A DNA stretch of 41,851 nucleotides from Variovorax sp. KBW07 (lineage in GTDB: Bacteria > Pseudomonadota > Gammaproteobacteria > Burkholderiales > Burkholderiaceae_C), in the NCBI RefSeq assembly GCF_003852515.1, contig NZ_QAJK01000122.1, positions 1-41,851 on the forward strand, given 5' to 3'. Within the stretch, counting starts at the first letter, position 1, and each line of letters starts with the position of its first letter. Made by a program: the position numbers and the translations under genes. The notes below the pieces were generated by a model. That model did not search any database, was not told where the DNA came from, and worked only from the letters and a program-made list of their open reading frames with translations. This document shows, in pieces, positions 1-11,705 of the stretch.

Positions 1-49
1 AGAGCGGTCGTTGATCGGCCGTAAGCGCAGAGCGTGCCCAGGTGCGAAT

Positions 50-133
50 GGCATCGGGTGCTTCCCGCAGCGAAATAAAGGAGGAGCGAAGCGGGGGACA
101 TTCGCGGAGGGAAGTACCCGGTGTCAGTCGCAC
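50..133 (+). repeat. 84-bp hairpin repeat, left copy
   Basis: This block is an exact inverted copy of 41766-41849. It has internal dyad symmetry: positions 55-74 pair imperfectly with 101-120 (for example GGGTGCTTCCC against GGGAAGTACCC), leaving a loop of about 26 bases that includes a purine-rich AAAGGAGGAGCG. The repeat extends 13 bases past the right arm and 5 past the left arm. It lies directly upstream of the permease gene. There is no room for a transposase, so this is a non-autonomous REP/MITE-like or other dispersed intergenic element. The identity and the hairpin are seen directly; the class is inferred. Confidence 0.85.
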
Positions 134-194
134 GCGCCCTGGACAACAGCGCCCAGAACTCACCCAGCAACAAACAAAGAGGAGAAGCACTGAG

Positions 195-941
195 ATGCCC
201 CGCCGCTGGTTGTTGCCCCTGGCAGGCCTGGCTGTGATGTTGGCGGCCTGGTGGGCCGGAAGCCTTTTGCTGACGCAACGCACCCCCATCGCCGCCGCCT
301 TCGCACCCGGCCCGTCGCTCGTGGCGCTGGGTCATCTGCTCGTGGGCGGCGACATCTGGCACCACGCGCTCCTGAGCCTTCAGCGCGTGGCTGTCGGACT
401 GCTGCTGGCCATCGTGTTCGGCGTGCCGCTCGGCGTGCTCACCGGCCTCTCGCGCGGCTTTGCGCAGGGCAGCACGCCCGTGTTCCAGTTCCTGCGCATG
501 ATCTCGCCACTGTCGTGGATGCCCATTGCAGTCATGGTGCTCGGCGTGGGCGACCTGCCCGTGTATTTTTTGCTTGCGTTCGCCGCCGTGTGGCCCATTT
601 TGCTCAACACCGCCGCGGGCGTGGCGCAGATCGATCCGCACTGGCTCATGCTCGCGCGCGGGCTTTCGGCCACGCGGCGCGAGACCGTGCTGCGCGTCAT
701 CTTGCCGGGCATCACCGCGCACATTCTCACGGGCGTGCGGCTGGCCATCGGCATCGTCTGGATCGTTCTCGTGCCAGCCGAAATGCTGGGCGTCTCGGCC
801 GGGTTGGGTTACTTCGTGCTCGACACGCGCGACCGGCTCGCGTATTCAGAGCTCATGGCCGTGATTTTGCTGATCGGGGCGCTGGGGTACCTGCTCGATG
901 CGTTTGCGCGGTGGCTGCATGCGCGCTGGACGCATGCGTGA
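195..941 (+). CDS. ABC transporter permease (SsuC/TauC/NrtB type)
   Basis: Inner-membrane permease subunit of an ABC importer, 248 residues, close to the usual 250-280 for the sulfonate/taurine/nitrate-type family. It has an N-terminal hydrophobic segment (about residues 3-25) and several further membrane helices. The cytoplasmic coupling (EAA-like) loop is visible as LARGLSATRRETVLRVILPG. The start at 195 is preferred because AGAGGAGA lies 9-16 bases upstream; an earlier in-frame start at 42 would read through the 84-bp repeat. The partner ATPase and binding protein are not downstream, so they presumably lie left of the window. The substrate cannot be told from this subunit. Confidence 0.85.
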   Translation: MPRRWLLPLAGLAVMLAAWWAGSLLLTQRTPIAAAFAPGPSLVALGHLLVGGDIWHHALLSLQRVAVGLLLAIVFGVPLGVLTGLSRGFAQGSTPVFQFLRMISPLSWMPIAVMVLGVGDLPVYFLLAFAAVWPILLNTAAGVAQIDPHWLMLARGLSATRRETVLRVILPGITAHILTGVRLAIGIVWIVLVPAEMLGVSAGLGYFVLDTRDRLAYSELMAVILLIGALGYLLDAFARWLHARWTHA

Positions 942-992
942 ACGACCGACCGGCCGACTGACTGACCGACCGCTCCGCGCGGCGCACCGCGT

Positions 993-2939
993 CTAGGGCT
1001 TCGCCGTCGCGATTGGCGCTGCCACCGCCGGCAGCGCCAGCTGTTCCCTCAGGATTCTCCGAATCTCCAGGATCGCCAGCGGGTTCTCCTGCACGCTGTG
1101 CTGCGACGGAATCACCAGCTCCGACGAAGCGCCATCCAGATGCGCGCTCGCATACGGCACGATGCCGTCGCTGGCTTCGGCCAACGGCACGCCCGGCGTG
1201 TCGTTGCCGATGATCGAATGAAGGCGCACGCGCGGGTTCATCGGCAGGCCCGACGACAGCCGCACGAACGGGTCGCGGTCGCTCAGGTTGTCGATGCTGT
1301 TGGGAATGCGCAGCGGCCCCAGGTCTTGCTTGCCCGGCGCGATGCGGATCAGCTCGCGCGAGATGTCGCTGAGCTGCCCGAGCATGGTCACCGGCAGCGT
1401 GATGAGGTTGGCCACCCAGCGCGAAATGCGGTTGTTGGCAAAGTCGGTGCCGCGGTGCGGCGACGCAATGAAGATGGCGTCGCTGACCTGCGGCAAGGGC
1501 TCGAAGCGCAGGTATGGCGCCAGCCGCTTTTCGATGCGCGTCTGCTGCGCGCCCTGCATCGGGTAGCTTTCGAGCAGGGCCTCCCAGAGCTTGTCTTCCG
1601 ACGAGGAAACCATCAGCCGCGACAGCACGCCGCCCATGCTGTGCCCGATGAGCGTGATGTTGCGCGAGGCCTCGGCCTTGCCCGAGGGATCGAAGTGCGC
1701 CAGCGTCTGCGTGACGGCTTCGCGGATGGCCAGGTTGTTGATCGGCAGCGGCGCGTTGGTGGGGTAGTACACCTGCCAGACCTGGTAGCGGCGGCGCAGG
1801 GTTTCGTCGCCCAGAACTTCGTTGGCCACGTTGATCCACGCCTCGGGGCTGCTGGCCAGGCCGTGCAGCATGACGATGGTGCGGCGGTTCGGGTCGTACG
1901 GCTGCATCAGGTAGATGCGCGGTTGCGTGAGCCCGTCGGCGCTGCCGAACAGGCTGCGCAGCGCCTGCAGCGCGAAGTCGGAGCGCGCGAGCCACAGGCC
2001 GTAGCCCGAGGTGAAGTTGGCGGCCAGCGGAATGTCCTGCTCGCCCAGCCGCACGGTCGATGTCTTGTACGGATCGAACACCACGATGCGCAGCGAGCGC
2101 GTGGCCATCACCTGCCGCAGGTCGGCGCCATCGAACTTCAGCACGGCGGTGAGCGCGGGGAAGGGCGTCTCGCGGTAGGGCACCTTGTCGGCGTGCGGGC
2201 GCTCGTCGGTCACGGCCACCAGCTCGGCGCCGAAGCCGTCGCGCCGGTAGATGTTGCGCAGGCCCGAGAAGGTGAGCGACGCGGCCGGAATCAGCTCTTG
2301 CGGCACCGCCGCGCCGGGCTGCAGTTGCAGCGCCGACAGGTCGCTGTCGATGTGCCAGCCGCCCACCTGGGGAATGGCCGGTGGGCCCGCCTCGTTGCTT
2401 TTCTGGTAGCGGCCGAAGAGGCCGGTAATGGCCTGCTGCACCGCGTAGTTGTAGTAGTCGCGCACCTGGGTCTGCCGGTCTTCGAAGGCGCGGTCGCGCG
2501 GGTTGCGCGCCGTGAAGAACAGGTAGGCGTAGGCATGGCGGGCCGATTCGAGCCACGCGTCGATGGCCGCGCCGGCCGGCGCTTTCGAGCCGGTCAAGCC
2601 GCCCGAGCCGTTACTCTTTTCTTCCGCCAGCGCCACCTGCAGCCAGACTTCCGACAGCGCCGACAGCCGCTGCTCGTCGGTGATGCCGGGCGAATCGGCC
2701 AGCGCCTGCCGGCAGGCCTGGCCGTCCTTGCGGCACAGGTCGGCGTCGGAGCCGATCACGCGCAGCACCTCCTGCGCCGAGGTGCTCAAGCGGCCCGTGG
2801 TGAGCACGTCGCCGCGGCGCTGCGCCAGGTATTCGGCCGGCGAGATCGAGCCGACCTGCACGCCCGCGCAACCGGCCAGCAGCATGGCTGCGCACACGCA
2901 CAACAGGGCGGGCAGCGAGAAACCGCGTGCGCGTTTCAC
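993..2939 (-). CDS. Lipoprotein alpha/beta hydrolase (lipase/esterase-like)
   Basis: Predicted envelope lipoprotein of 648 residues. A signal peptide ends in the lipobox LAGC with the lipidated Cys at residue 24. The nucleophile elbow GHSMGG has Ser434. A plausible acid (DGIVPY) and histidine (SQHSVQ) follow near the C-terminus, so the catalytic triad looks complete. The roughly 300 residues before the hydrolase domain have no family I recognise. Translation starts at GTG 2939, overlapping the stop of the upstream DUF4105 gene as GTGA, which suggests translational coupling and a joint envelope function. The substrate (lipid, ester or polyester) is unknown. Confidence 0.8.
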   Translation of the reverse strand: MKRARGFSLPALLCVCAAMLLAGCAGVQVGSISPAEYLAQRRGDVLTTGRLSTSAQEVLRVIGSDADLCRKDGQACRQALADSPGITDEQRLSALSEVWLQVALAEEKSNGSGGLTGSKAPAGAAIDAWLESARHAYAYLFFTARNPRDRAFEDRQTQVRDYYNYAVQQAITGLFGRYQKSNEAGPPAIPQVGGWHIDSDLSALQLQPGAAVPQELIPAASLTFSGLRNIYRRDGFGAELVAVTDERPHADKVPYRETPFPALTAVLKFDGADLRQVMATRSLRIVVFDPYKTSTVRLGEQDIPLAANFTSGYGLWLARSDFALQALRSLFGSADGLTQPRIYLMQPYDPNRRTIVMLHGLASSPEAWINVANEVLGDETLRRRYQVWQVYYPTNAPLPINNLAIREAVTQTLAHFDPSGKAEASRNITLIGHSMGGVLSRLMVSSSEDKLWEALLESYPMQGAQQTRIEKRLAPYLRFEPLPQVSDAIFIASPHRGTDFANNRISRWVANLITLPVTMLGQLSDISRELIRIAPGKQDLGPLRIPNSIDNLSDRDPFVRLSSGLPMNPRVRLHSIIGNDTPGVPLAEASDGIVPYASAHLDGASSELVIPSQHSVQENPLAILEIRRILREQLALPAVAAPIATAKP

Positions 2940-3961
2940 TGCGCAGCCCCGGTGCTGCTGGCCGCGGTGCCTGGAATGCCCTGGCGAATGGCCTGCGAGA
3001 AATTCGCGCCTGGCGTCTTGTCCGTGGCGATGGCCCGGTCTGTGATGCGGCCGTCGGCGCGCAACGCTTCCAGGCTGTAGCCCGGCGTGAGGCCGCCCAC
3101 GTCGTACAGGTAATCGGGCAGGTAGCCCGAGGCCAGCAGCCGCCAGTCCATCGGCAGGCCGGGCACGATGTGCTTGGCCAGCGCGTAGACGATGGTGGTG
3201 CAGTTGGCGGTGAGCGTGTTGTAGAAGCTCGGCGCGCGCACCAGCGAGGCGGCTTCGTCGACGTAGGCCAGGAACAGCGAGCGCATCTCGGGCCGCGGCA
3301 GCAGCACGCGGTACATGTAGACGTCTTCGCCGCGCACGTTGGTGCGCACGCGCACCACGTCGCGCTCGTCGGCGGCGACGAGGCTCAGCTCGAACTGCTT
3401 GAAGAAGCCACCGATGGATGAAAAGCTTTCGCCGCGTTCCTTGCGGATCTCGATGGAGAAGGTCAGGAACTGGCCGTCGTCGAAGCCGAACGACACCAGC
3501 GTGTGCGCGATGGCCGGGCCCGTCCAGTACGACAGCGCCACGTCGACCGAGCGGATGCGGTCGAGGTCATAGCGGCGCGTTTCCCAGCGCGGCGTGTAGT
3601 CGGTGTCGCTGCGCCAGTCGAAGTTGCGCACGTTTTCCATGGTGACCATGTGGCCGTCGACACGGGCGACCAGCTGGCGCGCCACGTCGTCGGCCCACAC
3701 CCGGTCCTGCGAGGGCAATATGGTGCCCCACCAGCTCAGCAGCATGGCAAAGCCGACCACGTAGGAGAGCAGGGCGCGCCCGGCCCGCCCGCGCCACGTC
3801 AGCACGATGGCGGCCAGGCCGAAGCCGGCCCACAGCACGCCCGCGAGAACTTTCAGTGCAGGCACGGCCGGCAACTGATACCAAAGTGCCAGGCAGGCCC
3901 ACAGTGCCGAGAGCAGCACGGCGAGCGATGCCGCAAGGCGGCCGGTAATACGCAGGAACAT
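2936..3961 (-). CDS. DUF4105 (Lnb N-terminal-like) membrane protein
   Basis: A 341-residue protein with three hydrophobic segments in the first roughly 85 residues, followed by a periplasmic DUF4105-type domain. Hallmarks include HTLVSFGF and the later NTLTANCTT, whose Cys and the earlier His would fit a papain-like catalytic pair, although activity is not established for the family. The start at ATG 3961 places the first membrane helix at the N-terminus; the frame is open back to 4057, but that extension is unlikely. It is first in a two-gene minus-strand operon with the lipoprotein hydrolase (4-bp overlap), and it diverges from the gene at 4130. Confidence 0.75.
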   Translation of the reverse strand: MFLRITGRLAASLAVLLSALWACLALWYQLPAVPALKVLAGVLWAGFGLAAIVLTWRGRAGRALLSYVVGFAMLLSWWGTILPSQDRVWADDVARQLVARVDGHMVTMENVRNFDWRSDTDYTPRWETRRYDLDRIRSVDVALSYWTGPAIAHTLVSFGFDDGQFLTFSIEIRKERGESFSSIGGFFKQFELSLVAADERDVVRVRTNVRGEDVYMYRVLLPRPEMRSLFLAYVDEAASLVRAPSFYNTLTANCTTIVYALAKHIVPGLPMDWRLLASGYLPDYLYDVGGLTPGYSLEALRADGRITDRAIATDKTPGANFSQAIRQGIPGTAASSTGAAQ

Positions 3962-4017
3962 TTGGAGCTTCGATGAGTGACAGCCGCAATTATCTCTATC
4001 CGTAACAGGTAAGCGGA

Positions 4018-4044
4018 CTGTCAGAAAGCTCACACAAAGTGAGC
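4018..4044. promoter_or_regulatory. Inverted repeat in divergent promoter region
   Basis: The 168-bp space between the divergent genes at 3961 and 4130 contains a perfect dyad, GCTCAC (4028-4033), loop ACAAA, GTGAGC (4039-4044). It could be an operator or the foot of a hairpin in the leader of the plus-strand gene. Overlapping it, 4018-4035 reads CTGTCAG-AAAG-CTCACAC, an 11-of-14 match by eye to two Pho-box heptamers. Neither function is demonstrated. Confidence 0.3.
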
Positions 4045-4129
4045 CGGCACGTTGCAAGTGTTATGTCGCGTGCCGCGCGTTCGCAAGCGAAGTTGCGGGC
4101 AAGAAAAAAGACCAACAGGAGACAACCCC

Positions 4130-7339
<3,210 letters not shown>

Positions 7340-7371
7340 CGGACGAGGCAATCGCCGAACGCCGAACGCGG

Positions 7372-7392
7372 GGCCGGCCGGGGAGGCCGGCC
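7372..7392. terminator. GC-only hairpin between convergent genes
   Basis: GGCCGGCC, loop GGGGA, GGCCGGCC forms a perfect 8-bp stem in the 54-bp gap between two convergent genes. It would fold in transcripts from either strand, so it may serve as a shared terminator. It lacks a T tract, so it is not a classic intrinsic terminator. Confidence 0.4.
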
Positions 7393-7393
7393 T

Positions 7394-10087
7394 CTACAGC
7401 ATGTAGGTCACGAGCTTGAAGTCCGGGTCTTCGGGGAAGGGCTTCACGCTGAACCCGAGCCGGCGCACCAGCTTCAGCATGTCGGGGTTGTTGGCCAGCA
7501 CCAGCCCGTCGATCTCGGCCAGGCCCTTGTCGCGCGCCACGTCGATGATGCTTTCCATCAGCCGCGAGCCGATGCCCTTGCCGCTGAACTCGTCGGCCAC
7601 CACCAGCGAGAACTCGCAGCTGGTCTGGTCGGGGTTGGTGATGTAGCGCGACACGCCCACGATGCGCTCGGTGTCCAGCACCGTGCCGTCGGGCGCCACG
7701 CTGCGGTCGACCACCACGGCCACCAGCGCCATCTCGCGGTCGTAGTCGATCAGCGTGAAGCGCGAGAGCATCGACGGCGGCAGCTCGTGGAAGCGCGAGA
7801 CGAAACGGAACCAGCGGCTCTCGGGCGACAGGCCCTGCACCAGCGCCTGCAGCATCTGCGCGTCGTTCGGATGCACCGGGCGCACGATGTACGTGCCGCC
7901 ACCCGAGAGCGGCCATTCGCGCCGGTAGCGCGCGGGGTACGGCATGATCGCCAGGTGCTGGTAGCCGTTGCCCACATGGCCCGCCACCGCCTGCGTGCTG
8001 CTGTCGACCACGATGCGCGCATCGACCGAAATGGCGCCCGACTCGTCCACGATGATCGGGTTGATGTCCATCTCGCGCAGCTCGGGCAGCTCGCACACCA
8101 TTTCCGATACACGCAGCAGCACGTGCTCTAGCGCCTCCATGTCGACGGCATTGGCGCCGCGCCATTCGCCCAGCGTCTCGGCCACGCGCGAGCGTTCGAT
8201 GAGCCGGCGCGCCAGGAACTGGTTCAGCGGCGGCAGCTCCATCGCGCGGTCGTTCAGCAGCTCGATCATGGTGCCGCCCGCGCCGAACACGATGACCGGG
8301 CCAAAGGGCTGGTCGGTCACCATGCCGACATAGATCTCGCGGCCGCGCCGCGCCCGCACCATCTTCTGCACCGTGATGCCGTTGATGCGCGCCTCGGGCG
8401 CCAGCCGCGCCACGCGCTCCATCATCTCGATGTAGGTGTCGCGCGCGCCGGTGCCGTTCATCACGTTCAGTGCCACGCCCTCGACGTCGGACTTGTGCGA
8501 GATGTCGGGCGAATCGATTTTCAGCGCCACCGGAAAGCCCAGCTGCGTGGCGATCATCATGGCTTCGTTGGCGCTGCGCGCGAGCAGCGTGCGCGTGATC
8601 GGGATGTGGAACGACGACAGCAGCGTCTTCGACTCCATTTCGGTCAGCACCTTGCGGCGCTCGGCCAGCACGCTTTCGATCAGCAGGCGCGCGCCCTCGA
8701 TGTCGGGCTTGGCCAGTGCCGACAGCGGTGGTGGCGTCTGCTGCAGCAGTTGCTGGTTCTGGTAGAAGGCCGCGATGTTGCCGAAGGCGCCCACCGCCGC
8801 CTCGGGCGTGCGAAAGCTGGGAATGGTGGCGTCGGCCAGCACGGTGCGCGCCTGTCCGACCGACGAGTCGCCCATCCAGCACGACAGCAGCGGCTTGTTC
8901 ATGGGCCGCGGAATGTCGGCCAGCGCCTTGGCCGTGGCGGCCGCATCGGCACCGGGCTTGGGCGAGAAGATGGCCAGCACGCCATCGACCTGGCTGTCGG
9001 CCGAGGCGGCTTCGATGGCAGCGCGGTAATGCGCCGGCGTGGCGTCTTCCGACAGGTCGATCAGGTCGGCCAGCGAGGCGAGCGGTGGCAGCGTGGGCTG
9101 CAGCAGCTTTTGCGCCGGCGCGGACAGCTTGCCCAGGTCGAGCCCGATCTCGTTGATCCAGTCGGCGGCCAGCACGCCGGGCCCGCCACCGTTGGTGACC
9201 ACGGCCAGCCGCTTGCCCACCGGCCGGTAGCGCGAGGCCAGGCACTTGGCGGCCGAGAACAGCTCGACGAAGGAGCGCACCCGCACCGCGCCCGCGCGGC
9301 GCAGCGCCGCATCGAACACATCGTCGCTGCCCACGATGGCGGCGCTGTGGGTTTGCGCGGCCTCGTTGCCGGCGGGCTTGCGGCCGGCCTTGAGCACCAC
9401 CACCGGCTTGGCATGCGAGGCCGAGCGCAGCGCGCTCATGAAGCGGCGTGCGTCGGCAATGCCTTCGAGGTACACGATGATGCTGTGCGTGGCCTGGTCG
9501 TTGGCCAGGAAGTCGAGCACCTGCGGAATGTCGACCGAGGTGTGCGGGCCGAGCGACGCCACGCTGGAAAAGCCCACGCCGTTCTGCCGCGCCCAGTCGA
9601 GCATCGAAGCGGTCAGGGCGCCCGACTGCGATACCAGCGCCAATGGCCCCGCCTTGGCCAGCGGCCCGGCCACGCTGGCGTTCAAGTGAAGCAGCGGGCG
9701 CTGGAAGCCCAGCGAATTGGGGCCCAGCAGGTGCACGCCCTCGCGGCGCGCGATCTTGCGCCACTGGTCGGCCTGCTCGGCGCCGATGCCGCTCGAAATG
9801 ACCACGGCGGCGCTGCAGCCGATGCGCCCGGCAATTTCGAGCGCGGCCGCCACATCGCGCGGCGCCAGCGCAATGAGCGCCAGGTCGGCGTGCGTTTGCG
9901 ACAGCTCTTCGAGCGTGCCCTTGGTGCGAACGTCCAGAAAGCGCAGCGTGCCGTCGAAACGGTCGGCGCGAAAGGCTTGTCGCAGCGTGTGGCCCGCAGA
10001 GGTCTGGCCGCCCGGATCGTCGGCATGGCCGACGAAAGCGACGATGGAGGCGGGCGCGAAGAGCGGGTTCAGGAAATGCTTGTCCAT
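7394..10087 (-). CDS. Acyl-CoA synthetase-like/GNAT protein acetyltransferase (Pat type)
   Basis: A cytoplasmic 897-residue protein with the Pat/YfiQ layout. An N-terminal CoA-binding domain (about 1-130) is followed by succinyl-CoA-ligase-like domains. These include AQTHSAA with His247 at the position of the phospho-histidine of ADP-forming acetyl-CoA synthetases. An ATP-grasp region (about 480-700) and a C-terminal GNAT domain (about 730-897) follow; the GNAT CoA-binding loop is GKGIGSRL. Homologues acetylate lysines in metabolic enzymes such as acetyl-CoA synthetase. The His suggests the ligase half may not be dead, but this needs alignment. It is monocistronic and diverges from the FYVE-finger gene. 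Confidence 0.9.
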   Translation of the reverse strand: MDKHFLNPLFAPASIVAFVGHADDPGGQTSAGHTLRQAFRADRFDGTLRFLDVRTKGTLEELSQTHADLALIALAPRDVAAALEIAGRIGCSAAVVISSGIGAEQADQWRKIARREGVHLLGPNSLGFQRPLLHLNASVAGPLAKAGPLALVSQSGALTASMLDWARQNGVGFSSVASLGPHTSVDIPQVLDFLANDQATHSIIVYLEGIADARRFMSALRSASHAKPVVVLKAGRKPAGNEAAQTHSAAIVGSDDVFDAALRRAGAVRVRSFVELFSAAKCLASRYRPVGKRLAVVTNGGGPGVLAADWINEIGLDLGKLSAPAQKLLQPTLPPLASLADLIDLSEDATPAHYRAAIEAASADSQVDGVLAIFSPKPGADAAATAKALADIPRPMNKPLLSCWMGDSSVGQARTVLADATIPSFRTPEAAVGAFGNIAAFYQNQQLLQQTPPPLSALAKPDIEGARLLIESVLAERRKVLTEMESKTLLSSFHIPITRTLLARSANEAMMIATQLGFPVALKIDSPDISHKSDVEGVALNVMNGTGARDTYIEMMERVARLAPEARINGITVQKMVRARRGREIYVGMVTDQPFGPVIVFGAGGTMIELLNDRAMELPPLNQFLARRLIERSRVAETLGEWRGANAVDMEALEHVLLRVSEMVCELPELREMDINPIIVDESGAISVDARIVVDSSTQAVAGHVGNGYQHLAIMPYPARYRREWPLSGGGTYIVRPVHPNDAQMLQALVQGLSPESRWFRFVSRFHELPPSMLSRFTLIDYDREMALVAVVVDRSVAPDGTVLDTERIVGVSRYITNPDQTSCEFSLVVADEFSGKGIGSRLMESIIDVARDKGLAEIDGLVLANNPDMLKLVRRLGFSVKPFPEDPDFKLVTYML

Positions 10088-10218
10088 GCCTTAGTCTGCC
10101 TTGATCGCGATGTGAATCCAAACGGGTTACCCGGGTTCGCAATATCCCAAGAAACGGTGATGGACCGTGGCGCGGCCCCTCTCTATTCTCTGCCCGCCAA
10201 TACCCCCCGGACGCAGAT

Positions 10219-11121
10219 ATGCCACACCTGAGTTTGCCGACGCGCCGCAAGCTGAAATACCTTCCCCTGCACGGTAACGCGCCGCACGGCGCCGGGCTTC
10301 TGGCCTGCTGGAACTGGGCGTTGACCGGTTTCCGGGCAACGCCCGTCGACCCGACGGACATGTTCACCTATGTCAGCATCGGCGCACCGCTGACGCCGCA
10401 GAGCGCTGTCGTCAACAACGCCGCCTGGTTCACGCCGGCGAACCTGCAACGCCTGGCCACTCTTGAAGCGGCCTGGACGGTGCATCGCGGTGCCCTGGCG
10501 GAATCGGTTGCGCGCCAGGCCGAACTGAAACGGATCAACACCGAACTGGTGAAGTGCGCCATCGAGATGAACGGCTTGAACTGGTCCCTGGCGCCGACGC
10601 CGTACAAGGTGGTGATGCACTACGACCCGCACAGCACCGACTCTCAAGGCGCGACCGTGCTGGCAGGCCCCAACTACACGCATTGGTGGTTGCAGATCGA
10701 CGACGGCGGGGTGCCCGCGCACAACGACGGCATCGAGGCATTCCCGCTCCATGCGTACCTGACCATCCGCCGCCCGGAGTACGGCACCACGGCTTTCGAA
10801 AGCCGGGTCTACATCACGGGGCTGCACACAGAACACGTCACACGGATCTCCAACCTGGTCGATGCCGTGGCCGCAGGGCATCACCCGGCTGGCGTTGTTC
10901 ACCATGCGGCCATGGCGAACCTGCATGCCTGCGCCATCTGCGGGCAGGCACTGCTCAGTGGCGTCCAGGGCGTTTTTTCGGCCAACGGCCGCCACCATTG
11001 CCGTTGCTGCGGCAGGACGGTGTGCGCCAGCTGCTCGCCGGCCACGCGCGTCCAGCTGCTGGGCAACCGACTGCCGCTGGGCGGAGGCAACGGGCCGCAC
11101 CGCGTCTGCCTGTTCTGCTGA
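10219..11121 (+). CDS. FYVE-type zinc-finger protein
   Basis: A 300-residue protein with no signal peptide or obvious membrane helix. The first roughly 230 residues match no family I recognise; they are rich in His/Trp/Tyr in the middle (for example NYTHWWLQIDDG). The C-terminus is a complete FYVE-like finger: Cys238/Cys241, the basic motif RHHCR at 258-262 with Cys261/Cys264, Cys269/Cys272, a 24-residue loop, and RVC at 295-297 with Cys297/Cys300. Cys300 is the last residue. In eukaryotes RHHCR and RVC bind phosphatidylinositol-3-phosphate. The WxxD motif is absent. It stands alone, diverging from the acetyltransferase gene and 106 bp before gspG. Its role is unknown. Confidence 0.75.
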   Translation: MPHLSLPTRRKLKYLPLHGNAPHGAGLLACWNWALTGFRATPVDPTDMFTYVSIGAPLTPQSAVVNNAAWFTPANLQRLATLEAAWTVHRGALAESVARQAELKRINTELVKCAIEMNGLNWSLAPTPYKVVMHYDPHSTDSQGATVLAGPNYTHWWLQIDDGGVPAHNDGIEAFPLHAYLTIRRPEYGTTAFESRVYITGLHTEHVTRISNLVDAVAAGHHPAGVVHHAAMANLHACAICGQALLSGVQGVFSANGRHHCRCCGRTVCASCSPATRVQLLGNRLPLGGGNGPHRVCLFC

Positions 11122-11227
11122 GGGCGGCCAGCCCGGAACTCCCGAGGATTTTCAATCGGACTGACATGCTGCGCTGCGAGGATGGCTGCGTGAAAGCCCT
11201 TGATGTCCTTTGTTCCGGGAGTGGAAG

Positions 11228-11701
11228 ATGGCCGCACGTTCAACCCGTTGTCGCGCAGGTCGGCGCTCCGTTTCTTCTTCCCGTTTCCGGTCGTCGCTGC
11301 AGCGCGCATTCACGCTGATCGAGCTGATGGTGGTGCTGGTCATCATCGGCGTGCTGGCCGCGCTGATCGTGCCCAGCCTGATGGACCGGCCCGACCAGGC
11401 GCGCGCCACCGCGGCCCGGCAGGACGTGGCCGCCATCATGCAGGCGCTGAAGCTCTACCGGCTGGACAACGGCAGCTACCCCAGCGCCACGCAGGGCCTG
11501 CGCGCGCTGGTCGAAAAGCCCTCCGCCGGCAAGGCGCCGCCGAACTGGCGCACCTACCTGGAACGCCTGCCGGCCGACCCGTGGGGCAATGCCTACCAGT
11601 ACCTGAACCCGGGCACGCACGGCGAGATCGACGTGTTTTCGCTGGGCGCCGATGGCGAGCCCGGCGGCGAGAAAGCCAACGCCGACGTCGGCTCCTGGTA
11701 G
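11228..11701 (+). CDS. gspG: Type II secretion major pseudopilin GspG
   Basis: Major pseudopilin of the T2SS, 157 residues. A 27-residue basic leader precedes the N-methylation helix FTLIELMVVLVIIGVLAALI with the conserved Glu+5. The C-terminal part has the typical GspG ending (DPWGNAYQY, then DVFSLGADG), which forms the calcium-binding loop in the family. The residue before the cleavage site is Ala (QRA|FTLIE) rather than the usual Gly. The start at ATG 11228 has GGGAG about 8 bases upstream; ATG 11210 is also in frame. It is the first gene of a G-K-L-M-D-E-F operon, with gspK starting 5 bases after its stop. Confidence 0.95.
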   Translation: MAARSTRCRAGRRSVSSSRFRSSLQRAFTLIELMVVLVIIGVLAALIVPSLMDRPDQARATAARQDVAAIMQALKLYRLDNGSYPSATQGLRALVEKPSAGKAPPNWRTYLERLPADPWGNAYQYLNPGTHGEIDVFSLGADGEPGGEKANADVGSW

Positions 11702-11705
11702 CGCC

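Noticed and set aside
942-972. Short GACC/GACT-rich tandem stretch after the permease gene
   Set aside because: It is only a few imperfect tetranucleotide units, with no hairpin or T tract; probably simple-sequence noise.
10129-10136. Palindrome ACCCGGGT in the divergent region before the FYVE gene
   Set aside because: An 8-bp palindrome is expected often by chance in sequence of this GC content; no second site supports an operator.
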